DNA from: 2-02-FULL-66-14 sp037443705
GTDB taxonomy: Bacteria; Pseudomonadota; Gammaproteobacteria; Burkholderiales; SG8-39
Length of the DNA: 64,000 bases
Assembly: GCA_037443705.1 (NCBI GenBank)
Contig: JBBINV010000010.1
Coordinates: forward strand, 9,740-73,739
Direction: 5' to 3'
Positions 57,375 to 64,000 of this stretch are shown here, piece after piece. Each line of letters opens with the position of its first letter. The first letter of the stretch is position 1. The position numbers and the translations under genes are program-made. The notes beneath the pieces were generated by a model. That model saw only the letters and a program-made list of their open reading frames with translations, was not told the origin of the DNA and did no database searches.

Positions 57375-58391
57375 ATGCAGGATCTCGACGCCATCGTCTC
57401 GCGCGCGCTCGCCGAGCTCGCCGCGGCGCGCGACCCCGCCTCGCTCGAGAACACCAAGGCACGTTACCTCGGGAAATCGGGCGAGCTCACCGGGTTGCTG
57501 AAGGGCCTGGGCAGCGTCGGGCTCGAGGAACGCCGCAGCGCCGGCCAGGCCATCAACGCGGCAAAGGAGCGCGTCGAAGCGGCGCTCGAGACGCGCCGCG
57601 CGGAGCTCGCGCAGGCGCGCATGCAGGCGCGCCTCGCCGAGGACGCGATCGACGTCACGCTTCCCGGGCGAGGGCGCGGGCGCGGGTCGCTGCATCCGAT
57701 CACGCGCACCTGGCAGCGCGTCGAGACGATCTTCCGGTCGATCGGCTTCGACGTCGCCGACGGCCCCGAGATCGAGACCGACTGGTACAACTTCACCGCG
57801 CTCAACAACCCCGAGAACCATCCGGCGCGCTCGATGCAGGACACGTTCTACGTCGACCTGAAGGATGCCGAGGGGCTGAATCTGCTGCTGCGCACGCACA
57901 CGAGCCCGATGCAGGTGCGCTACGCGCGCATGCACGCGCCGCCGATCAAGGTGATCGCGCCCGGGCGCACCTACCGCGTGGATTCCGACGCCACGCACTC
58001 GCCGATGTTCCACCAGGTCGAGGGCCTGTGGATCGACGAGGACGTGAGCTTCGCCGACCTGAAGGGCGTGTACGCGGACTTCGTGCGGCGCTTCTTCGAG
58101 AGCGACGACCTCGAGCTTCGCTTCCGGCCGTCCTACTTTCCGTTCACCGAGCCCTCGGCGGAAATCGACATGCGGTTCCAGTCCGGGCCCCTGAAAGGGC
58201 GCTGGCTCGAAATCTCGGGCGCCGGGCAGGTGCACCCGGGCGTGGTGCGCAATTTCGGCCTCGACCCGGAGCGCTACATCGGTTTCGCGTTCGGCTCGGG
58301 GCTCGAGCGCCTGACGATGCTCCGTTACGGGATCGACGACCTGCGCCTGTTCTTCGACGGCGATCTCCGGTTCCTGAGGCAATTCTCATGA
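57375..58391 (+). CDS. pheS: Phenylalanine--tRNA ligase alpha subunit
   Basis: PheS carries the catalytic site of the (alpha-beta)2 synthetase. The 338 residues include an N-terminal coiled coil, HPITRTWQRVETIFRSIGF, motif 2 VIAPGRTYRVDSDATHSPMFHQVEG and motif 3 GFAFGSGLERLTMLRYGIDDLR. The ATG at 57375 starts MQDLDAIVSRALAELAAAR. The stop overlaps the pheT ATG by 4 bases. The upstream rplT stop lies 20 bases away. Confidence 0.97.
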   Translation: MQDLDAIVSRALAELAAARDPASLENTKARYLGKSGELTGLLKGLGSVGLEERRSAGQAINAAKERVEAALETRRAELAQARMQARLAEDAIDVTLPGRGRGRGSLHPITRTWQRVETIFRSIGFDVADGPEIETDWYNFTALNNPENHPARSMQDTFYVDLKDAEGLNLLLRTHTSPMQVRYARMHAPPIKVIAPGRTYRVDSDATHSPMFHQVEGLWIDEDVSFADLKGVYADFVRRFFESDDLELRFRPSYFPFTEPSAEIDMRFQSGPLKGRWLEISGAGQVHPGVVRNFGLDPERYIGFAFGSGLERLTMLRYGIDDLRLFFDGDLRFLRQFS

Positions 58392-60769
58392 ATGTACCCG
58401 AGAACTGGCTCAAGGAATTCGTGGCAACGGATTTGGCAGCCGACGCGCTGGCCCACGGGCTCACCATGCAGGGGCTGGAAGTCGAGTCGTGCGAGCCGGT
58501 CGCGCCGGCCTGCGAGGGCGTCGTCGTGGCGCAGGTGCTCGCGGTGGAGAAGCACCCGAACGCCGACAGGCTCACCGTGTGCCGGGTGGACGCGGGCGGC
58601 GCACCGGTGCAGGTCGTGTGCGGCGCGCCGAACGTGCGAGCGGGGCTCAAGGCCCCGCTCGCCACGGTCGGAGCGAAGATTCCCGGGCGCGAAATCGGGC
58701 GCGCGAGCGTCCGCGGCGTGGAGAGCGACGGCATGCTGCTCTCGGCGGCCGAGCTCGGGCTGTCCGAGGACCACTCCGGGCTGCTCGAGCTCCCCGCCGA
58801 TGCGAAGATCGGCGAGGACGCGCGCCGCGCGCTGGATCTCGACGAGCACGTGCTCTCGGTGAAGCTCACGCCGAATCGAGGCGACTGCCTGTCCGTCCTC
58901 GGAGTGGCGCGGGAAGTGGCGGCGTTGACGCGAACCCGGTTGAAGGTGCATCCGCTCGAACCGGTTCCGCCCGCCATCAAGGAGATCCTTCCGGTAAGGA
59001 TCGAAGCCCCCGACCTGTGCGGGCGCTTCTCGGGGCGTGTGATGCGGAACGTGAACGCGCGCGCGGCCACCCCGGGCTGGATGAAGCGGCGCCTGGAGCG
59101 TGCCGGACAGCGGCCGATCTCGGCGCTCGTCGACATCTCGAACTATGTGATGCTCGAGCTCGGGCGCCCGTCGCACATCTTCGACCTCGCAAGGGTGCGT
59201 GGCGGTCTGGTGGTGCGCTGGGGCCGCGCGGGCGAGTCGCTCGAACTCCTGAACGGGCAGACGGTGGCGCTCGACGGTTCGGTCGGCGTGATCGCCGACG
59301 ATGCCGGAGTGGAGTCGCTCGCCGGCATCATGGGCGGCGAATCGACCGCGGTGTCGCTCGACACCACCGCGATCTACATCGAGGCGGCGTTCTGGTGGCC
59401 GCAGGCGATCGCGGGCCGAATGCGGCGATTCGGATTCTCGAGCGAGGCCGGGCACCGGTTCGAGCGCGGCGTCGACTTTGCCTCCACGGTCGAGCACGTG
59501 GAGCGCATCACGCGCCTGGTGCGCGAGATCTGCGGCGGCGAGGCGGGGCCGATCGACGACACGATCACAGGCCTGCCGGAGCGCCGGCCGGTACGCATGC
59601 GCGTGGCGCGCGCGAGGAAGGTCATCGGCATGCCGATCTCGGCGGGCGAGATGGCGGAAGCCTTCGCGCGGCTCGGGTTCGACTGGAAGCACGAGGGCGA
59701 GGACTTTCGCGTGACGCCGCCCTCGTACCGATTCGACCTCGAGATCGAGGAGGACCTGATCGAGGAGGTGGCGCGGGTGCACGGCTTCGACCGGATTCCG
59801 GCGCAGCCGCCGCACGCCCCGGCGAAGATGAGCGCGCCCCCGGAGGCGCGCCGCTCGCTGCACGCAGTGCGCGAGCGGCTGGCCGCCTGCGATTACCACG
59901 AGACGATCAACTTCGCGTTCGTGGAGCCGGCGTGGGAAGCCGACCTCGCGGGCGAGGCGAGCCCGGTGCGGCTCCTGAACCCGATCGCGAGCCAGCTCTC
60001 GGTGATGCGCTCAACGCTGTTCGGATCGCTCGTGGCCAACGTGCGCTACAACCTCGCGCGCAAGCTCGAGCGCGTGCGCGTATTCGAGGTCGGGCGCGTC
60101 TACCGGCGCGACCCGACGGTCGCGGACGGGCCGCTCGCGGTCGCCGGCGTGGCGCAGCCGCTGCGGGTCGGGGCCGCCGCGTGCGGCCCGGCGCTCGAGG
60201 AGCAATGGGGCGCGCCCGCGCGGCCGGTCGATTTCTACGACGTGAAGGCCGACATCGAGGCGCTGTACGCGCCGCGCCGGCCGCGGTTCGAGGCGGCTTT
60301 CCACCCCGCGCTCCATCCGGGGCGCTCGGCGCGCGTGCTGCTCGACGGCGTGCAGGCGGGCTTTGTCGGCGAGCTGCACCCCGCCTGGCAGCAGAAGTAC
60401 GAGATCGCCCGGAGCGTGATGCTGTTCGAGCTGGACGCCGGGAGCCTCGAGGAGGCGGGCTTGCCGAGCCCGCAGCAGCCCTCGCGCTTCCCCGCGGTAG
60501 TGCGGGACATAGCCCTGGTGCTGGATCGCAAAGTCCAGGCCCAGGCGCTGCTCGATGCGATCGAGGCCGAAAAACCCCCGATCGTGCAGGAGGTCCGCGT
60601 GTTCGATCTATACCAGGGCCCAAGTCTTCCGGCAGGGACAAAAAGCCTTGCGTTTCGGGTAGTTATGCAACATACTGAACGAACCCTCACGGATGCGGAG
60701 GCGGACGCGGCGCGAGATGCGCTGGTCGCGCTGTGGGGGCGGCGTTTCGGGGCGACCCTGCGCACATAA
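58388..60769 (+). CDS. pheT: Phenylalanine--tRNA ligase beta subunit
   Basis: PheT binds and edits tRNA-Phe. The 793 residues start MNVPENWLKEFVATD and have the tRNA-binding domain (VVAQVLAVEKHPNADRLTVCRVD, about 40-150), B3/B4 editing domain (about 210-390), B5 (about 400-480) and the C-terminal FDX-ACB anticodon domain (PSRFPAVVRDIALVLD to the end). It is translated from the overlapped pheS stop. All domains are present at normal length. Confidence 0.96.
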   Translation: MNVPENWLKEFVATDLAADALAHGLTMQGLEVESCEPVAPACEGVVVAQVLAVEKHPNADRLTVCRVDAGGAPVQVVCGAPNVRAGLKAPLATVGAKIPGREIGRASVRGVESDGMLLSAAELGLSEDHSGLLELPADAKIGEDARRALDLDEHVLSVKLTPNRGDCLSVLGVAREVAALTRTRLKVHPLEPVPPAIKEILPVRIEAPDLCGRFSGRVMRNVNARAATPGWMKRRLERAGQRPISALVDISNYVMLELGRPSHIFDLARVRGGLVVRWGRAGESLELLNGQTVALDGSVGVIADDAGVESLAGIMGGESTAVSLDTTAIYIEAAFWWPQAIAGRMRRFGFSSEAGHRFERGVDFASTVEHVERITRLVREICGGEAGPIDDTITGLPERRPVRMRVARARKVIGMPISAGEMAEAFARLGFDWKHEGEDFRVTPPSYRFDLEIEEDLIEEVARVHGFDRIPAQPPHAPAKMSAPPEARRSLHAVRERLAACDYHETINFAFVEPAWEADLAGEASPVRLLNPIASQLSVMRSTLFGSLVANVRYNLARKLERVRVFEVGRVYRRDPTVADGPLAVAGVAQPLRVGAAACGPALEEQWGAPARPVDFYDVKADIEALYAPRRPRFEAAFHPALHPGRSARVLLDGVQAGFVGELHPAWQQKYEIARSVMLFELDAGSLEEAGLPSPQQPSRFPAVVRDIALVLDRKVQAQALLDAIEAEKPPIVQEVRVFDLYQGPSLPAGTKSLAFRVVMQHTERTLTDAEADAARDALVALWGRRFGATLRT

Positions 60770-60794
60770 AAAGTAGTTGAATCAGGGAGTTCAA

Positions 60795-61106
60795 ATGACT
60801 TTGACCAAGGCCGAGCTGGCGGATTTGCTGTTCGAGAAGGTGGGGCTCAACAAGCGCGAGGCCAAGGACATGGTGGAGGCCTTCTTCGAGGAGATCCGGG
60901 GGGCGCTGGAGCGCGGCGAAAGCGTGAAGCTTTCCGGGTTCGGCAACTTCCAGCTGCGCGACAAGCCCATGCGCCCGGGCCGCAATCCCAAGACCGGCGA
61001 GGAAATCCCGATCAGCGCCCGCCGCGTCGTCACTTTCCACGCCAGCCAGAAGCTGAAGGCCATGGTCGAAAAAGCGCGCCATGGAGCAGGCCCGCAAAAA
61101 GACTGA
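60795..61106 (+). CDS. ihfA: Integration host factor alpha subunit
   Basis: IHF bends DNA at specific sites in recombination and transcription. The 103-residue HU-family protein reads MTLTKAELADLLFEKVGLNKREAKDMVEAFFEEI and carries the DNA-intercalating loop RNPKTGEEIPISARRVVTF with the proline. An AGGGAG lies at 60784-60789. It lies just after pheT, the usual position in Proteobacteria. The last 26 bases overlap the merR gene. Confidence 0.95.
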   Translation: MTLTKAELADLLFEKVGLNKREAKDMVEAFFEEIRGALERGESVKLSGFGNFQLRDKPMRPGRNPKTGEEIPISARRVVTFHASQKLKAMVEKARHGAGPQKD

Positions 61107-61455
61107 GCTGCCGCCGATCCCCGCCAAGCGCTACTTCACCATCGGTGAGGTGAGCGATCTCTGCGGGGTGAAGCCTCACGTGCTCCGCTACTGGGAGCAG
61201 GAGTTCACGCAGTTGAAGCCCGTGAAGCGCCGCGGCAACCGGCGCTACTACCAGCACCACGAAGTGCTGCTGATCCGGCGCATCCGCGAGCTCCTCTACG
61301 AGGAGGGCTTCACCATCAGCGGCGCGCGCAACCGCCTCGACAACGACGCCCACGACGAGGAGCGCCACGAAGCGCCGGCGCACTCTGCCGGGCGCGGCGC
61401 CGACCTCGCCTCGGTCAAGCGCGAGTTGCGCGAGCTGCTCGACTCATTGCGATAG
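61081..61455 (+). CDS. MerR-family transcription regulator
   Basis: The 124-residue protein is a MerR-type winged helix regulator: YFTIGEVSDLCGVKPHVLRYWEQEFTQLKP is the DNA-binding helix-turn-helix and HHEVLLIRRIRELLYEEGFTISGARNRL the second wing and dimerisation helix. The short C-terminal region lacks metal cysteines, so it is not a mercury sensor. The pheT-ihfA-merR order is conserved in Betaproteobacteria. It starts at the ATG within ihfA and is followed directly by the tRNA-Pro gene. Confidence 0.9.
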   Translation: MEQARKKTELPPIPAKRYFTIGEVSDLCGVKPHVLRYWEQEFTQLKPVKRRGNRRYYQHHEVLLIRRIRELLYEEGFTISGARNRLDNDAHDEERHEAPAHSAGRGADLASVKRELRELLDSLR

Positions 61456-61467
61456 AATCCGACTTCT

Positions 61468-61544
61468 CGGGGCGTAGCGCAGCCTGGTAGCGTACCTGCA
61501 TGGGGTGCAGGTGGTCGCGAGTTCAAATCTCGCCGCCCCGACCA
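61468..61544 (+). tRNA. tRNA-Pro (anticodon GGG)
   Basis: The 77-base gene has acceptor CGGGGCG/CGCCCCG, D arm GCGC-AGCCTGGTA-GCGT, anticodon arm CCTGC-ATGGGGT-GCAGG with anticodon GGG, T arm GCGAG-TTCAAAT-CTCGC and an encoded CCA. GATAGAAT lies 10 bases upstream as a likely -10 box. It sits in the usual place after merR. Confidence 0.98.
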
Positions 61545-61551
61545 GATCCCC

Positions 61552-62439
61552 TCAAGCGGCGACGAGCAGAGCCCCCGGCAGCACTTCGATGTCGAGCCTG
61601 CGCGCCGCGCGCTCGATGATCTCGCCGTCGGCGTGAACCACCAGGGGCTCGTCGGCTTCCACCGCCACGCGGCGCGTGCGCAGAAAAGTGATGCCCTTGC
61701 GGCCTACGTGCGTGCCCCGGATCGCGTGCGGGATGAAGCCGAGGATGCCGGCGCGCGAAAGGCGGCCGGCGACCATGAGATCGAGCCGGCCGTCGGCGAT
61801 GTCGGCGCCGGGCGCGAGGCGAAACGCGCCGCCGTAGGTTTCGCCGTTCGCCGCGGCGAGCATGGTGATGGCTCCGTCGTAACTGCCGCCGTCGTGCGCG
61901 ATCCGGACCCGAGGCGCCGAATACCTGAAGCAAAGCGTCCGTGCGAGCGCTGCGCCGTAGACCGCGTTGCCGCGCAGCCACCGGATGCCGTTTGCCTCGA
62001 GCGCGACCTGGGCGTCGAACCCGGCGCCGATGCCGTTGGCGAAGAAGCGGCCGTTGCAGCGGCCCGCGTCCACGCGCCGGCGATCGCCGCGCGCGATCCG
62101 CTCGCAGGCTGCGCGCCAGCCGGCGCCGAGGCCGAGCATCTTGGCGAAGTCGTTGCCGGTGCCGGCGGGGATGAAGGCGAGCGCCTGGCCGTCGCGCGCG
62201 GCGCCCAAATAGCCGTTCACCGCCTCGTTGATGGTGCCGTCGCCGCCGAGAACCGCGACGCACTCGTTGCCGGCCTGCAGCGCCTCGCGCACGAGCTCGA
62301 TCGCATGACCCGGGAAAGCCGTGTGGAGAACCCGGCAACCGATTCCACGAGCTTCGAAGTTCGCGCGCACGCCGGGGCACAGGCGCCCGCCCGCGCCGCG
62401 CCCGGCGCGGGGGTTGACGACGAGCGCGACCCGACGCAT
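61552..62439 (-). CDS. Lipid kinase, YegS/diacylglycerol-kinase-like
   Basis: The 295-residue protein is a DAGK-catalytic-domain enzyme: VVNPRAGRGAGG near the N-terminus, AVLGGDGTINEAVNGYL (the GGDGT nucleotide motif) and IPAGTGNDFAKMLGLG, then a beta-rich C domain with GIGAGFDAQVALE. YegS phosphorylates phosphatidylglycerol; DgkB phosphorylates diacylglycerol; the substrate here is not determined. It starts at ATG and ends 7 bases after the tRNA-Pro on the opposite strand. Confidence 0.88.
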   Translation of the reverse strand: MRRVALVVNPRAGRGAGGRLCPGVRANFEARGIGCRVLHTAFPGHAIELVREALQAGNECVAVLGGDGTINEAVNGYLGAARDGQALAFIPAGTGNDFAKMLGLGAGWRAACERIARGDRRRVDAGRCNGRFFANGIGAGFDAQVALEANGIRWLRGNAVYGAALARTLCFRYSAPRVRIAHDGGSYDGAITMLAAANGETYGGAFRLAPGADIADGRLDLMVAGRLSRAGILGFIPHAIRGTHVGRKGITFLRTRRVAVEADEPLVVHADGEIIERAARRLDIEVLPGALLVAA

Positions 62440-62484
62440 CCGGCTCCCCCGGGACCGAAAATTCGTGAGCTCGATTCTATCCGC

Positions 62485-62490
62485 TAGAAT
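62485..62490 (+). promoter_or_regulatory. Candidate -10 box of surE
   Basis: TAGAAT (context CCGCTAGAATCC) ends 13 bases before the surE ATG. Like ppc and relA, surE has no Shine-Dalgarno, and the predicted transcription start leaves a leader shorter than ten bases. Confidence 0.45.
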
Positions 62491-62503
62491 CCTTCAGACT
62501 CGG

Positions 62504-63247
62504 ATGCGCATTCTGATCTCCAACGACGACGGCTACTTCTCCCCGGGCATCACGCTGCTCGCCGAGCGCCTCGGCGCACTGGGCGAGGTGACCGTCGTCG
62601 CGCCCGAGCGCGACCGTTCCGGCGCGTCGAACTCGCTCACGCTCGACCGCCCGCTCACCGTAAGGCGCGCGGCGAACGGCTTCTACTCGGTGAACGGCAC
62701 GCCGACCGACTGCGTGCACCTCGCGGTCACGGGGCTGCTCGACTTCCTGCCTGACGTGGTGGTCTCGGGGATCAACCTGGGCGCCAACATGGGCGACGAC
62801 ACGATCTACTCGGGGACGGTCGCGGCGGCGACCGAAGGGTTCCTGCTCGGCATCCCGTCGCTCGCGGTCTCGCTCGCGAGCAAGTCCGGGCGCCACTACG
62901 AGACCGCTGCGGCGATCGCGGCGCGGTTCGTGGAGCGCTTCGCGCGCGAGCCGATCCGGCAGCCGGTGCTGCTCAACATCAACGTGCCGAGCGTGGCGCT
63001 CGGCGATCTCGGCGGCGTGGAAGTCACGCGCCTGGGGCGCCGCCACAAGGCCGAGCCCGTAGTCAGGATCGACACCCCGCGCGGCGAGACCGCCTACTGG
63101 ATCGGCGCCGCGGGCGACGCGCAGGACGCGGGCCCGGGCACCGATTTCCACGCCGTGGCGGCACGCCGCGTGTCGGTGACGCCGCTCCAGGTGGACCTCA
63201 CGTTTCACGGCCAGCTCGAGTTCGTCCGGCAATGGCTGTCGGCGTGA
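62504..63247 (+). CDS. surE: 5'/3'-nucleotidase SurE
   Basis: SurE dephosphorylates nucleoside monophosphates and contributes to stationary-phase survival. The 247-residue protein starts MRILISNDDGYFSPGI with the metal-binding N-D-D-G, and has S in RSGASNSLTL and N in VVSGINLGANMGDDTIYSGTV. These are the metal ligands and catalytic site. The ATG at 62504 is without Shine-Dalgarno. The stop overlaps pcm by 16 bases. The surE-pcm-nlpD order is conserved in Proteobacteria. Confidence 0.95.
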   Translation: MRILISNDDGYFSPGITLLAERLGALGEVTVVAPERDRSGASNSLTLDRPLTVRRAANGFYSVNGTPTDCVHLAVTGLLDFLPDVVVSGINLGANMGDDTIYSGTVAAATEGFLLGIPSLAVSLASKSGRHYETAAAIAARFVERFAREPIRQPVLLNINVPSVALGDLGGVEVTRLGRRHKAEPVVRIDTPRGETAYWIGAAGDAQDAGPGTDFHAVAARRVSVTPLQVDLTFHGQLEFVRQWLSA

Positions 63248-63918
63248 GCGCGAACGGCTCCCGCAGCGCCGCCGGAATCGGCATGACCTCGCAGCGCACG
63301 CGCGAGCGGATGGTCGAGCGCCTGCGCGCCGAGGGGATCGGCGACGAGCGCGTGCTCGCCGCGATGGCGGCGGTGCCGCGGCACCTGTTCGTCGACGAGG
63401 CGCTCGCGAGCCGCGCCTACGAGGATTCGGCGCTCCCGATCGGCTTCGGGCAGACGATCTCCAGGCCGTACGCGGTGGCGCGCATGATCGAGGCGCTCGC
63501 CGCGCGCGCGCTCGGCAAGGTGCTCGAGGTCGGCACCGGCTGCGGCTATCAGGCGGCGGTGCTCGCGAGTCTGGCGCGCGAGGTATATTCGGTCGAGCGC
63601 GTGAAGGAGCTGCACGAGCGAGCGCGCGCCAACCTCCGGCACCTGCGGCTGAAGAACCTGCGGCTCGTTCACGGCGACGGCAGCCTGGGGCTGGAAGAAG
63701 CGGCGCCGTTCGACGCGATCATCGTCGCGGCCGCCGCCGCGGAGCTGCCGCTTGGCCTCTTACGGCAGCTCGCGCCGGGTGGCAGAATGGTGCTGCCGCT
63801 GCGGGACGCGGGAGCGGGCCCGCAGCGGCTGGTGCTCGTGGCGCGCGACCGCCACGGCCACACCCAGACCGTGCTCGACCCGGTGAAGTTCGTCCCGCTC
63901 CGGAGCGGAAAGGCATGA
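63232..63918 (+). CDS. pcm: Protein-L-isoaspartate O-methyltransferase
   Basis: Pcm methylates isoaspartyl residues for repair. The 228-residue protein has a variable N-terminus, then RHLFVDEALASRAYEDSALPIGFGQTISRPYAVA, with the GQTIS active-site motif, and the SAM-binding VLEVGTGCGYQAAVLASL. The ATG at 63232 overlaps surE by 16 bases; the nlpD-like gene overlaps its stop by 4. It is in the classical surE-pcm-nlpD operon. Confidence 0.95.
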   Translation: MAVGVSANGSRSAAGIGMTSQRTRERMVERLRAEGIGDERVLAAMAAVPRHLFVDEALASRAYEDSALPIGFGQTISRPYAVARMIEALAARALGKVLEVGTGCGYQAAVLASLAREVYSVERVKELHERARANLRHLRLKNLRLVHGDGSLGLEEAAPFDAIIVAAAAAELPLGLLRQLAPGGRMVLPLRDAGAGPQRLVLVARDRHGHTQTVLDPVKFVPLRSGKA

Positions 63919-64000
63919 AGCGCCTCGCACTCCTCGCCGCCGCCGCGGTCCTCGCCTCGGGCTGCGCCATGACGCGCCCGCCGGCGAAGGTCGAGGACCG
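63915..64000 (+). CDS. nlpD: NlpD-like lipoprotein, N-terminal start only
   Basis: The first 28 codons read MKRLALLAAAAVLASGCAMTRPPA, a lipoprotein signal with a lipobox ASGC, cut by the window end. Position after surE-pcm, with an ATGA overlap, is the NlpD position, where NlpD is a LysM/peptidase-M23 cell-division activator in front of rpoS. The LysM and M23 domains lie beyond the window, so the name rests on context. Confidence 0.75.
   Translation, partial: MKRLALLAAAAVLASGCAMTRPPAKVED

Noticed and set aside
61540..61700. Second tRNA-bounded island after tRNA-Pro
   Set aside because: No copy of the tRNA-Pro 3' end occurs downstream in this window, so no element boundary can be claimed.

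Overview
The window is a GC-rich bacterial chromosome segment. Gene orders such as thrS-infC-rpmI-rplT-pheS-pheT-ihfA-merR, surE-pcm-nlpD and dgkA-ppk divergent from ppx, together with a RelA-type stringent factor and LolCD, point to a Proteobacterium, most likely a Betaproteobacterium. Most of it is ordinary, tightly packed housekeeping DNA with many 1-4 base start/stop overlaps. No complete insertion sequence, CRISPR array, rRNA operon or phage module is visible.

Layout. 1-6.3 kb: the 3' part of rimO, a DUF427 protein, an EamA transporter, lysS, prfB (with the classical +1 programmed frameshift) and a three-gene operon of KTSC, cyclophilin-like and exported methyltransferase proteins. 6.4-15.6 kb: a Deg-type periplasmic protease, recJ, an RpfE-like protein, a DnaQ/GIY-YIG nuclease fusion, ppc and a DUF429 protein. 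15.6-18.4 kb: a small lipoprotein, a flavin-reductase-like protein, and lolC-lolD. 18.4-19.7 kb: a patch of less GC-rich sequence with a frameshifted small gene and a DJ-1/PfpI protein. 19.7-23.9 kb: two GFA-type zinc proteins, a DUF2062 membrane protein, and a module of a duplicated DUF1538 membrane protein with two different P-II-like proteins. 23.9-32.5 kb: comEC, dodecin, hydrolase, thioredoxin-like and oxidase-like genes, a small GatC-like protein with an amidase, a helical protein and a UbiB-family kinase. 32.5-36.6 kb (minus strand): inositol monophosphatase, a nucleotidyltransferase directly downstream of a MazF-type toxin/antitoxin pair, mtfA and a second EamA transporter. 36.6-44.6 kb: relA, a membrane protein, yceI, dgkA, ppk, ppx and a decayed sixA, which brings (p)ppGpp and polyphosphate metabolism together.

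44.7-46.5 kb is the clearest accessory region. A tRNA-Val(GAC) gene is followed 0.9 kb later by an exact 45-base copy of its 3' half. The two copies bracket a nucleotidyltransferase-fold gene and a small partner gene, with no integrase. Directly outside the second copy lies a DUF4160/DUF2442 pair, and short sequences resembling the start and end of the small partner gene lie scattered around it. 46.5-54.1 kb carries a histidine kinase whose ribosome binding site and start codon sit in two consecutive hairpins, an ANTAR response regulator, and an 1810-residue multi-PAS/GAF GGDEF-EAL protein. 54.1-61.5 kb is the thrS-to-merR translation/IHF cluster ending in tRNA-Pro(GGG), with infC probably starting at an ATC codon. 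61.5-64 kb has a lipid-kinase homologue, surE, pcm and the start of an nlpD-like lipoprotein gene.

Short palindromes of the type CCCGC-GAAA-GCGGG recur in intergenic gaps (four copies), and a different 19-base perfect inverted repeat separates ubiB from the convergent phosphatase gene. All functions are inferred from sequence motifs read by eye; no database search was run.
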